In this document: positions 1-5,501 of the stretch, in pieces
How positions within the stretch are numbered: the first letter of the stretch is position 1
Layout of the letters: the number at the start of each line of letters is the position of its first letter
NCBI GenBank assembly: GCA_012513735.1
Contig: JAAZBR010000025.1
Location: forward strand, 1 to 5,501
Length of the DNA: 5,501 nt
Direction: 5' to 3'
Origin: Clostridiales bacterium
GTDB lineage: Bacteria > Bacillota > Clostridia > Christensenellales > Aristaeellaceae
Program-made: the position numbers and the translations under genes
The notes under the pieces: model-generated
Told to the model about the DNA's origin: nothing
The model's input: only the letters and a program-made list of their open reading frames with translations
Database searches by the model: none

Positions 1-478
1 CGCGGCGGAATGCCTGCTGGTGCACCGGGACATTGCGGCGCAGGCCCTGCCGCTGATCGCGGGCGACCTGCTGCAGGCAGGGGTAGAGCTGCGGGGGGAT
101 GAAGCCGCCCTTGCGCTGGTGCCCGGGCTGGTGCCCGCCACTCAGGAGGACTGGGGGATGGAATACAACCAGCTCATCATGGCCGTGAAGGTGGTGGAGG
201 ACATAGACGCGGCTCTCCAACACATTGCGCGCTATGGCACCCAGCATTCGGAGGCCATTCTCACCATGGATCAACAGGCGGCCGACCGCTTTCTGGCAGA
301 GGTGGATGCCGCCGCCGTCTACCATAACGTGTCCACCCGCTTCACCGATGGGGGCGAGTTCGGCTTCGGGGCCGAGATCGGCATCTCTACCCAGCGGCTG
401 CACTGCCGGGGGCCGGTGGGTATCCGGGCGCTTTGCACCAGCAAGTTCCTGGTGGATGGAAGCGGGCAAACCAGATAG
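1..478 (+). CDS. proA: Glutamate-5-semialdehyde dehydrogenase (gamma-glutamyl phosphate reductase), C-terminal part
   Basis: This is the 3' third of proA; the reading frame is open to the left edge (first full codon at 2), so the start lies outside the window. ProA is a cytoplasmic NADPH-dependent enzyme that reduces gamma-glutamyl phosphate to glutamate-5-semialdehyde, the second step of proline synthesis. About 158 residues are visible. They contain typical ProA stretches: [10 protein letters not shown] at the edge, [54 protein letters not shown] and the terminal [11 protein letters not shown]. In the family the catalytic cysteine sits in a C-N-A-x-E motif, so it should be encoded within a few bases left of position 1; this is inferred, not seen. 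A full protein would be roughly 415 residues. The gene ends in TAG 51 nt before proC, consistent with a proline operon. No frameshift or break is visible. Confidence 0.95.
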   Translation, partial: AAECLLVHRDIAAQALPLIAGDLLQAGVELRGDEAALALVPGLVPATQEDWGMEYNQLIMAVKVVEDIDAALQHIARYGTQHSEAILTMDQQAADRFLAEVDAAAVYHNVSTRFTDGGEFGFGAEIGISTQRLHCRGPVGIRALCTSKFLVDGSGQTR

Positions 479-529
479 GCAGGGGTTGCCCGTGGGAGCG
501 GTTTTTCAGAAGTACAGGAGGAGAGCAGC

Positions 530-1360
530 ATGAATTACGCGTTTATCGGCCTTGGCAACATGGCGGGGGCCATCCTGCGAGGCATGAAACAGTCGGGCAA
601 CTTTGCGGTGGACAGCCTGGTTGGCTACGATGCCGACCCTGCCTGTGGCGAGCGCCTGAAGGCCGAGGTGCCGCTGACACCCATGCGCAGTGCGATGGAG
701 GCCGTGTCCCAGGCCGCTGTGGTGGTGCTGGCTGTCAAGCCCCAGGTGATGGGCCAGGTGCTGAAGGAGTTGAAGAGCGATTTGCAGAAGGACAAGCTGG
801 TCATTTCCATTGCAGCCGGGCTGCCGGTCAGCTACTATCAGCGCTGGCTTAACGACAAGGTACCCGTGGTACGGGTGATGCCCAGCCTGAATGCCAAGGT
901 GCAGTCTGCCTGCAGCGCGGTGTGTGGCGGCGACTATGCCACCCAACAGCACATCGCCATTGCTCACAAGCTGTTCAGCGCCGTGGGCAGCGTATATGAT
1001 GTGCCTGAAAAGCTGTTCCCTGCTTTCTCCGCCTTGTCGGGGGCTGCGCCCGCCTTTGTGTTTCAGTTCATTGACGGCCTGGCGTCGGCCGGCGTCAAGG
1101 CAGGCCTGGCCCGCCCTCTGGCTCAGCAGATCGCTACCGAGATGACCCTGGGTAGCGCCAAGCTGCTCAAGCAGGCAGGGGAGCATCCCCGTCAGTTGAT
1201 GGATCAGGTGTGCAGCCCCGGCGGTACCACCATTGAGGGTGTCTACGCGCTAGCGGCGGGCGGGTTTGACCATACGCTGCACCAGGCGGTGCAGGCTGTC
1301 ATTGACAAAGATCTGCTGCTGGGCCGTAGCGAGGGGGACAAAAAGGAAACCGAAGGATAA
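530..1360 (+). CDS. proC: Pyrroline-5-carboxylate reductase
   Basis: This encodes a complete 276-residue cytoplasmic enzyme that reduces 1-pyrroline-5-carboxylate to L-proline with NAD(P)H, the last step of the pathway that the preceding proA feeds. The length is normal for the family. The N-terminal Rossmann domain opens with FIGLGNMAGAI (residues 5-15, the GxGxxA dinucleotide motif); VVVLAVKPQ follows at about 64-72 and VRVMP ends at residue 118. The C-terminal helical dimerisation domain has ALSGAAPAFVF from residue 168 and the ProC signature CSPGGTTIEG from residue 228. The start is fixed by AGGAGG at 516-521, 8 nt before the ATG. Two motifs differ from the usual form: MPSLNA where many ProCs have MPNTPA, and SGAAPA where SGSGPA is common. 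I believe such variants occur in clostridial ProCs, so function is probably intact. It is probably co-transcribed with proA. Confidence 0.96.
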   Translation: MNYAFIGLGNMAGAILRGMKQSGNFAVDSLVGYDADPACGERLKAEVPLTPMRSAMEAVSQAAVVVLAVKPQVMGQVLKELKSDLQKDKLVISIAAGLPVSYYQRWLNDKVPVVRVMPSLNAKVQSACSAVCGGDYATQQHIAIAHKLFSAVGSVYDVPEKLFPAFSALSGAAPAFVFQFIDGLASAGVKAGLARPLAQQIATEMTLGSAKLLKQAGEHPRQLMDQVCSPGGTTIEGVYALAAGGFDHTLHQAVQAVIDKDLLLGRSEGDKKETEG

Positions 1361-1518
1361 GGGCTGACTGTTCCTCCGCAGAGCCCCGAAGCCGCCGCCC
1401 GGGCACAGACCCGGGACAGGCAGACAATGGATGTTGGCACTTGGCGCCCCTTAAATAGGCGCTGTTACCCGGCTGACCGGCCACCCTGTCAGCTTGCATA
1501 TGAAGAAAGGAAGGAACC
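1361..1518 (+). other. Intergenic region with four short inverted repeats
   Basis: This 158-nt gap between proC and the nitroreductase gene contains four non-overlapping potential stem-loops. They are 1361-1365 with 1382-1386 (GGGCT/AGCCC, plus an inner 3-bp helix), 1398-1403 with 1410-1415 (CCCGGG twice around a 6-nt loop), 1444-1448 with 1458-1462 (GCGCC/GGCGC), and 1472-1477 with 1488-1493 (GCTGAC/GTCAGC, 10-nt loop). None is followed by a T-run, so none looks like an intrinsic terminator. I see no convincing -35/-10 pair and no riboswitch class I recognise. In GC-rich DNA short inverted repeats are common by chance, so a structured leader is only a possibility. Confidence 0.4.
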
Positions 1519-2058
1519 ATGGAGCTGTATCAAGCCATCAACACCCGTGAAAGCTGCCGCGACTATGAGGACAGGCCGGTGGAACGTGAGAAACTGAACC
1601 GCTTGCTGGAGGCAGCCCGCATGGCCCCCTCTGCCGGCAACGGCCAGCCGGCCCGCTATGTGGTGGTCACTAACAAAGAAATGCTGGCGCGGTTAGTCCC
1701 CCTCACCCAGATTGTTTCCGGCGTCAACCTGTGGATGGAGCAGGCCCCCTGCCTGATCGTGGTCTATGAGCAGCTTGCCGAGCGCTGCCTGACCCGCTAT
1801 GGCGATGCGTACCTGAAGTATGATTGGCCTGGTCTTGACATCGGCCTGGCCACGGCGCAGATCTGCCTGGCCGCCACCGCTGAAGGCCTGGGCACCTGCA
1901 TTGTGGGCAGCTTTGACGTGCCTGCCATCCAGAAGCTGCTGGATATCCCTGCCGACTCGCGCCTCCGCCTGATGATCGCCGTGGGCTATCCTAAGCAGAA
2001 GCCTCTCAGGGAGAAAAAGCGCATGGCCCTGGAGGAGCTGGTGCGGTTTGAGGAGTAG
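1519..2058 (+). CDS. Nitroreductase-family FMN-dependent oxidoreductase
   Basis: This encodes a complete 179-residue protein of the nitroreductase superfamily: small, usually dimeric, cytoplasmic flavoproteins that use NAD(P)H and FMN to reduce nitro compounds, quinones or other substrates. Evidence is the N-terminal FMN-phosphate-binding pattern RESCRDYEDRPV (residues 10-21), the second FMN segment AARMAPSAGNGQPARYVVV (32-50), the helix and loop GLATAQICLAATAEGLGTCIVG ending near residue 129, and the C-terminal AVGYPKQKP from residue 154. Length matches the short branch of the family. The start follows a purine-rich GAAAGGAAGGAA site ending 2 nt before ATG. The physiological substrate cannot be told from sequence, and the proline genes upstream do not suggest one. 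It ends in TAG about 50 nt before the convergent terminator hairpin. It could be the last gene of the proline transcript or have its own promoter, which I could not identify. Confidence 0.9.
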   Translation: MELYQAINTRESCRDYEDRPVEREKLNRLLEAARMAPSAGNGQPARYVVVTNKEMLARLVPLTQIVSGVNLWMEQAPCLIVVYEQLAERCLTRYGDAYLKYDWPGLDIGLATAQICLAATAEGLGTCIVGSFDVPAIQKLLDIPADSRLRLMIAVGYPKQKPLREKKRMALEELVRFEE

Positions 2059-2071
2059 TGCCCTAATAGAT

Positions 2072-2085
2072 GAGGGATTGCCCTC
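2072..2085 (+). other. Small hairpin after the nitroreductase stop
   Basis: GAGGG (2072-2076), loop ATTG and CCCTC (2081-2085) form a perfect 5-bp stem with a tetraloop, 13 nt after the nitroreductase stop codon. The following bases (CGGATTCTG) are not T-rich, so on its own it is a poor intrinsic terminator. It may protect the 3' end of the transcript or be chance. Confidence 0.3.
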
Positions 2086-2107
2086 GGATTCTGAACATTA
2101 TACGATA

Positions 2108-2136
2108 CGGCCTGCATTCGCAATGGATGCAGGCCG
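2108..2136. terminator. Stem-loop between convergent genes, possible bidirectional terminator
   Basis: Bases 2108-2119 pair with 2125-2136, giving a 12-bp stem with one G-T wobble (core GGCCTGCAT/ATGCAGGCC) and a GCAAT loop. It lies 49 nt after the nitroreductase stop and 21 nt beyond the lipoprotein stop on the other strand, exactly where convergent transcription must end. On the + strand it is followed by GCTTTGTC, a weak T-tract; on the - strand by a mixed A/T stretch (TATCGTATAATG). The stem is strong but the tails are imperfect, so termination efficiency is uncertain, and the - direction is less certain than the + direction. Confidence 0.65.
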
Positions 2137-2157
2137 GCTTTGTCAAGGTGTCCCGGA

Positions 2158-2724
2158 TTAGTTAATGGGCACCAGCGCGGGCGGCGGTGCAGTCGCGGTC
2201 ACCTGGCTGGCGGTGGCTTCGATGTAGCCAAAGGGATTGCCGTTGTAGATCAGGGTGCGGAAGGTGCCGCTCACCAGCACGGTTTCGCCGGGCTGCGGGT
2301 AATCCATACCCTGGGGAAGCTGAAACTCCACCCCCAGCTCACAGCAGGCGGCGCTGTCATACACCAGCACCATGTGCACGCGCTCGGCGCCGTCGCTGGT
2401 CATGGCGCTGTAATAGCGCCCCTCCACGCGGATGCCGCGCCCCACATACTGGGCGGGGTTGACCAATATATTGTACAGTTCCGCATAGGCCATAGTGCTG
2501 CTCATCCGGGTGGTATCGATCATGGGGCCGTCTGCCGGGGCGGCCGCAGGCGGGGCAGTGGCCGGGCTTTGCAGCGCCGCAGGGACGGCCGTGGGGCCCT
2601 CCGACAGGGTGGGGGTGGAGGTCGGGTCGGCGGGGGCAGCCGGCGCCGGGCTGCCGCAGGCGCTTAGAAACAGCGCGGCCAGCAGCAGCATCGCAAGCAT
2701 TGCCCGTTTGGTAGCCTGTGTCAT
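2158..2724 (-). CDS. Small lipoprotein with Cys-Cys motif, linked to the metal ABC transporter
   Basis: This encodes a 188-residue putative lipoprotein of unknown function. Residues 1-22 form a signal peptide with a basic start and hydrophobic core, followed by lipobox LSAC with the lipidated Cys at 23. Residues 24-67 are a Pro/Ala/Thr-rich linker that would hold the rest away from the membrane. Residues about 75-175 form a compact domain of alternating strands, with YVGRGIRVEGRYY (93-105), VHMVLVYDSAACCELGVEF (116-134) and a later GETVLVSGTF (146-155). This order resembles the C-terminal OB-like region of DUF1980/TIGR03943 (YcgQ-type) proteins, which also carry adjacent cysteines; that link is from memory and unverified. 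Cys127-Cys128 could bind metal. The chosen ATG overlaps the permease stop (ATGA, 2721-2724); the frame is open further upstream, but that part overlaps the permease and lacks a signal peptide. A role in zinc capture or delivery is inference from context. Confidence 0.85.
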   Translation of the reverse strand: MTQATKRAMLAMLLLAALFLSACGSPAPAAPADPTSTPTLSEGPTAVPAALQSPATAPPAAAPADGPMIDTTRMSSTMAYAELYNILVNPAQYVGRGIRVEGRYYSAMTSDGAERVHMVLVYDSAACCELGVEFQLPQGMDYPQPGETVLVSGTFRTLIYNGNPFGYIEATASQVTATAPPPALVPIN

Positions 2725-3572
2725 GCCTTGGTTCCCCTTTCTTTGAGTACGCCCAGCGCACAGAACAGAATAAAGCCCAGCATGTCGGCTGCCACAATGG
2801 TGGCGCCCACCGGCGTGCCTGCCAGAATGGACAGCAGAATGCCCAGCAGCGCCGCCGTGACGGAGAATACCGCCGCGCACAGCGTCACCGCGCGGAAACT
2901 GTGGTACACCCGCATGGCCGATACCACCGGGAACACCAGCAGCGCGGTGATCAGCAGGGAACCCACCAGATTCATGGCCAGCACAATCACCGTGGCGGTG
3001 ACTACCGCCAGCGCCAGGTTATAAAGCCGCAGCTTAAAGCCGCTGGCAGCGCAGAAATCCGCATCGAAGGTGAAGGCGAAGATATGCCGGTAGAACACCG
3101 CAAACAGTCCCACCACCACGGCGGACAGGCCGATGGACAGCCACACCTCCTGCCTGCTTAGGGTGAGGATGGCAGTGGAGCCAAACAGCGTGGTGCACAC
3201 ATCCCCCGACACATTGCCTCCCCGGGGCGGGAACAGGTTGAACAGAATATACCCCACCGCCAGCGCTGAAACAGACAGCATGGCCAGCGATGCATCCCCC
3301 CGGGCACGGCGGTTGCCCTGCAGCAGCAGAATGGAGAACAGCATGGTGAGGGGCAGCACCAGCAGCATGTCGCCGGAAAGCTGCATCACGGTGGCAATGG
3401 CCATGGCGCCAAAGGCCACGTGAGACAGCCCATCGCCAATGTGGCTCAGGCGCCGCAGCACCAGCACGGTGCCCAGCAAAGAGGCGCTCAACGCCACCAG
3501 CACGCCCACCACCAGCGCATGCTGCACAAAGGGGAAGCTGAGGTAGTGAACCAGCGTTTGCCACATGCTCAT
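2721..3572 (-). CDS. znuB: Zinc/manganese-type ABC transporter permease
   Basis: This encodes a 283-residue integral membrane protein of the ABC-3 permease family (ZnuB/TroC/MntB type), which forms the dimeric channel passing metal ions delivered by the binding protein. The sequence is mostly hydrophobic with about eight likely membrane segments. Family landmarks are RRLSHIGDGLSHVAFGA (40-56), SGDVCTTLFGS (122-132), the cytoplasmic segment FDADFCAASGFKLRLYNL (169-186) that probably contacts the ATPase, and MNLVGSLLITALLVFPVVSA (200-219). The ATG overlaps the ATPase stop codon (ATGA, 3569-3572) and is preceded by AAGGAGG with 7-nt spacing, which favours it over a second in-frame ATG two codons later. 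The stop overlaps the lipoprotein start in the same way, so three genes are tightly coupled. Zinc is favoured over manganese because of the His-rich loop of the operon's binding protein, not from this sequence itself. Confidence 0.93.
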   Translation of the reverse strand: MSMWQTLVHYLSFPFVQHALVVGVLVALSASLLGTVLVLRRLSHIGDGLSHVAFGAMAIATVMQLSGDMLLVLPLTMLFSILLLQGNRRARGDASLAMLSVSALAVGYILFNLFPPRGGNVSGDVCTTLFGSTAILTLSRQEVWLSIGLSAVVVGLFAVFYRHIFAFTFDADFCAASGFKLRLYNLALAVVTATVIVLAMNLVGSLLITALLVFPVVSAMRVYHSFRAVTLCAAVFSVTAALLGILLSILAGTPVGATIVAADMLGFILFCALGVLKERGTKA

Positions 3573-4255
3573 GCCAGTTCCTCCTTCCGGTGCTGCAGGT
3601 AGGCTGCCCGGGTGCCGTAGAACCAACCTTCGGGCTGCAGGTGCAGCAGGTGGGAGGCATCCCTGAGGGCGGCCTGTATATCATGGGAAATCATCAGAAT
3701 GGTGACTCCCTCGGCGTTGAGGCGGCTGATCAACAGGTACAGCTCTGCCGTGATCTGGGGGTCCAGCCCGGCTACCGGTTCATCCAGCAGCAGCACCTTC
3801 TGCGCAGCACACAGCGCGCGCGCCAGCAGCACCCGCTGCTGCTGGCCGCCGGACAGGCGGCGGTAGGCCTTGCCCGCCAGGTTTTCAATGCCCAGCCGCT
3901 GCATGCTCTGCCGGGCCAGCGCCAGTTGGGCTGGGGTGTAGCACATCAGGGGCCCGCCGGGCTTCAGGCAGCCGGAGCGCACCACCTCCCACACGGAGGC
4001 GGGGAAATCCCGCTGGGCAGCGCTCTGCTGGGGCAGGTAGCCAATGTCTCCCCTTTTCAGGCCGTCTCCCAGCACCACCTGCCCCTCCATGGGCGGCTGC
4101 AGGCCCAGAATGGCCCGCATCAGGGTGGTTTTGCCCGAGCCGTTGGCGCCCACAATGCACAGGTAGTCCCCCGCGTGCACGGCAAAGGACAGCTTGTTCA
4201 GCACCGCACGCCCCTCGTAGCCCAGGGTGAGGTTGTCGCAGGTAATCAGCGCCAT
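3569..4255 (-). CDS. znuC: Zinc/manganese-type ABC transporter ATP-binding protein
   Basis: This encodes a 228-residue cytoplasmic ATPase that powers the metal importer, working as a dimer on the permease. All core motifs are present: Walker A GANGSGKTT (36-44), Q-loop in YLPQQ (73-77), ABC signature LSGGQQQR (134-141), Walker B VLLLDEP (154-160), D-loop GLD (163-165) and H-loop His191 in MISHD. The sequence after the Q-loop (RDFPASVWEVV) resembles the 'FP.tV.evV' pattern typical of zinc/manganese importers. The ATG at 4255 follows AAAGGAA (4260-4266), and the protein begins directly with the usual MALITCDNLTLGY; an extension to an upstream ATG at 4324 would add residues the family lacks. The gene starts 145 nt after the binding-protein stop and overlaps the permease start by 4 nt. 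Confidence 0.95.
   Translation of the reverse strand: MALITCDNLTLGYEGRAVLNKLSFAVHAGDYLCIVGANGSGKTTLMRAILGLQPPMEGQVVLGDGLKRGDIGYLPQQSAAQRDFPASVWEVVRSGCLKPGGPLMCYTPAQLALARQSMQRLGIENLAGKAYRRLSGGQQQRVLLARALCAAQKVLLLDEPVAGLDPQITAELYLLISRLNAEGVTILMISHDIQAALRDASHLLHLQPEGWFYGTRAAYLQHRKEELA
3580..3586 (-). promoter_or_regulatory. Ribosome binding site of the permease gene
   Basis: On the - strand AAGGAGG lies 7 nt before the ATG at 3572, inside the end of the ATPase gene. It fixes the permease start at this ATG rather than at an upstream in-frame codon within the ATPase gene or at the ATG two codons downstream. It also allows independent initiation in addition to coupling through the ATGA overlap. 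Confidence 0.85.
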
Positions 4256-4400
4256 AGGATTCCTTTCTTTGTTCCAGGGAAGGGGGTATAGGCGCCGGGA
4301 CGGGAGACGCGTCTGCAAGTTCACGCTTGGCCATGCGGTGTTCGCGGGGCTTCCTTGTATGGCTTGTTTCGCGTGGCTCTCCGCCCCGGCAGATTATGTG
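4256..4400 (-). other. 145-nt gap within the metal transporter operon
   Basis: This untranslated stretch separates the binding-protein stop from the ATPase start, whereas the downstream junctions overlap. It holds a perfect 10-bp palindrome AGACGCGTCT (4305-4314) and a possible 6-bp helix between 4345-4350 and 4383-4388 (CGGGGC/GCCCCG) with a 32-nt loop. Neither is followed by a T-run on the - strand. It could be an RNA-processing or partial-termination site giving more binding protein than transporter, or simply spacer. No gene or clear promoter was recognised in it. Confidence 0.4.
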
Positions 4401-5501
4401 TTATGGCTTCAGCGCTTTTTCAAGCACCTGCAGGTTCTGCTGCATGATATGAAGGTAGCTGGCGCCCGCTTCAATATCCTGGCGGGTGATGGTCTGCATG
4501 GCGTTCAGGGTATCCACGCCGGGCGTGGTGCCCGATGCGCTGACAACGGCCTGCGCAATGCGGCCGTCTGAGCCGTCGATGGTCAGTACCACAGGCAGAT
4601 TCAGCTCGTTTACCTTGCCGGCCAGGAAGGCCACGGTTTCAAAGCTGGCCTCGCTTTCGGCAGAGCAGCCGGAAAAGGCCGCGTAGTAGCGGATGCCGTA
4701 GTCATCCATCAGGTAGCGGAAAGGAAAGCGGTCGCCAAAAAGCAGCGTCTTGTCGGGCAGGGGATCCAGCGCCTTATGGTACTGCTGATCCAGGCGCGCC
4801 AGTTCCTCTATATACTGCCGGGCGTTCTGCTGCCACACGGACCCGCGCTGTGCATCCAGGCGGCTCAAGGCATCGGCCAGGGCCTGGGTGAGCTTCTGTG
4901 CGTTTGTGAGCGACAGCCAGATGTGTTCGTCATTGTGGCTGTGGGCATGGGTTGTCTCATCGCCGTGGTCATGGTCGTGCTCGTGATCGCCATGGACCTC
5001 GGCTTCGTGCTGGTGGTCATTGTGTGTTTCGGCCTCATGCTCGTGTTCGCCGTGGGCTTCGGCCTCATGGTCGTGTTCGTCGTGAACCTCGGCCTCGTGG
5101 TCGTGGTCATCGTCGTCATGGGCATGGGCGCCGGCCTGCATGCCCTCCACGCTCACCTCTACCTTCACATCCTCTCCCAGCGTCTCCATCAGGTTGACCA
5201 CCTGCATGTCCGGGTTGGTGGCCTGCGCCAGCGCGTCCTTGACCCAGTTATCAGAGGGACCGCCGATGTACACAAAAAGATCGGCTGTGGACACCGTCAC
5301 GATGTCCTGTACCGAGGGCTGGAAGTTGTGCAGGTCTGCGCCGCTTTCCTGCAGCAGCACCAGGTTGACCTGCTCCGCATCCGCGCCCAGCACCTGGCGC
5401 AGCCAGTCCCAGGCGGGGAAGGTGGTGGCCACCACGTTCCATTTCTTCTGTGGTTGGGCCCATGCGGGCGCCACAGCCAAAGTGATGAGCAACAAAGCCG
5501 C
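4401..5501 (-). CDS. znuA: Zinc ABC transporter substrate-binding protein with His-rich loop (5' end outside window)
   Basis: This is the extracytoplasmic metal-binding component (cluster A-I, ZnuA/TroA type). The frame is open to the right edge, so the true start is missing; residue numbers here count from the TTG codon at 5495. The first visible residues are the hydrophobic end of a signal peptide with a likely signal peptidase I site (AWA/QP, after residue 13) and no lipobox Cys. The N-lobe follows (WNVVATTFPAWDWLRQVLG), with the first ligand His56 in GADLHNFQPS. Residues 124-191 form a loop with 22 His plus many Asp/Glu, ending in the second ligand His191 of DEHIWLSL. The C-lobe has LLFGDRFPFRYLMDDYG (251-267), where many relatives have His instead of Asp255, then GCSAESEAS (276-284) and TIDGSDGRIA (305-314), where Asp307 may be a ligand. 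The His-rich loop favours zinc. It is first in the visible order of the ABC operon, and any Zur site would lie beyond the window. Confidence 0.94.
   Translation of the reverse strand, partial: AALLLITLAVAPAWAQPQKKWNVVATTFPAWDWLRQVLGADAEQVNLVLLQESGADLHNFQPSVQDIVTVSTADLFVYIGGPSDNWVKDALAQATNPDMQVVNLMETLGEDVKVEVSVEGMQAGAHAHDDDDHDHEAEVHDEHDHEAEAHGEHEHEAETHNDHQHEAEVHGDHEHDHDHGDETTHAHSHNDEHIWLSLTNAQKLTQALADALSRLDAQRGSVWQQNARQYIEELARLDQQYHKALDPLPDKTLLFGDRFPFRYLMDDYGIRYYAAFSGCSAESEASFETVAFLAGKVNELNLPVVLTIDGSDGRIAQAVVSASGTTPGVDTLNAMQTITRQDIEAGASYLHIMQQNLQVLEKALKP
4986..5105 (-). repeat. 30-bp coding tandem repeat in the His-rich loop
   Basis: Four consecutive 30-bp units encode 10-residue repeats of the pattern H-x-H-E-A-E-x-H-x-(D/E) (residues 131-170 of the binding protein), followed by a diverged fifth unit (HEHDHDHGDE, 4956-4985). 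On the + strand, units beginning at 5031 and 5061 match at 25 of 30 bases, so the array probably grew by slippage or unequal recombination. The encoded segment would bind several zinc ions weakly and may act as a metal collector or sensor next to the high-affinity site, as proposed for His-rich loops in other ZnuA proteins. Confidence 0.9.

Noticed and set aside
506..1186. Long open frame on the - strand opposite proC (226 codons).
   Set aside because: It lies almost wholly within proC on the other strand, its product is low-complexity and matches no family I know, and proC is certain. Long antisense frames are expected in GC-rich genes.
1398..1415. CCCGGG hairpin as an intrinsic terminator of the proline operon.
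   Set aside because: It has no T-run after the stem (ACAGGCAGAC follows).
1434..1457. Possible promoter (TTGGCA and TTAAATA) before the nitroreductase gene.
   Set aside because: The two elements are only about 11-12 nt apart and no suitably spaced -35 exists for the A/T-rich element.
2140..2667. Open frame on the + strand opposite the lipoprotein gene, with a Gly/Arg-rich end.
   Set aside because: The Gly/Arg-rich tail is the reverse complement of the Pro/Ala-rich linker; the lipoprotein has a signal peptide, lipobox and coupled start, so the - strand is the coding one.
2725..2880. 52-codon N-terminal extension of the lipoprotein frame.
   Set aside because: It would overlap the permease heavily, has a His/Gly/Arg-rich composition and would bury the signal peptide inside the protein.
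3590..4291. Long open frame on the + strand opposite the ATPase gene (233 codons).
   Set aside because: The opposite strand carries a complete ABC ATPase with every motif; this product is Gln/Gly/His-rich with no domain and is a codon-bias shadow.
4305..4314. AGACGCGTCT palindrome as a zinc-regulator operator.
   Set aside because: Known Zur sites are longer, A/T-rich dyads located before the first gene; this GC-rich 10-mer is inside the operon and could be chance.
4956..5105. Regularly spaced repeats suggestive of a CRISPR array.
   Set aside because: Units are directly adjacent with no unique spacers, the period is 30 bp in frame, and the translation is a His-rich loop inside a well-supported binding protein.

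Overview
This window comes from a GC-rich bacterial chromosome, most likely a Bacillota member of class Clostridia (an Oscillospiraceae-type gut organism). The reasons are purine-rich Shine-Dalgarno sites before most starts, a lipoprotein with a low-complexity Pro/Ala/Thr linker, and variants of ProC and of the zinc-binding protein that I associate with clostridial sequences. This placement is inference from remembered family patterns, not a database match.

The left part (1-2058, + strand) holds the 3' third of proA, then a complete proC, then a small nitroreductase-family gene. ProA and ProC are the last two steps of proline synthesis from glutamate: ProA makes glutamate semialdehyde, which cyclises to pyrroline-5-carboxylate, and ProC reduces that to proline. 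Only 51 nt separate the two genes, so they probably share a transcript; proB may lie upstream. The 158-nt gap before the nitroreductase contains several short inverted repeats but no clear terminator or promoter.

Around 2108-2136 a 12-bp stem-loop sits between two convergent gene groups and probably ends transcription from one or both sides.

The right part (2158-5501, - strand) is a zinc/manganese-type ABC importer operon read right to left: substrate-binding protein (5' end cut by the window edge), ATPase, permease, and a small lipoprotein. The last three genes are joined by two ATGA stop/start overlaps, which implies translational coupling. The binding protein has a long His/Asp/Glu-rich loop built from 10-residue repeats, which points to zinc. 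The terminal lipoprotein has a Cys-Cys motif in a domain that looks like a small beta-rich (OB-like) fold. It is the least understood gene here and the best candidate for something undescribed: a possible accessory zinc-handling lipoprotein made together with the transporter.

No RNA genes, mobile elements, CRISPR arrays or origins were seen.
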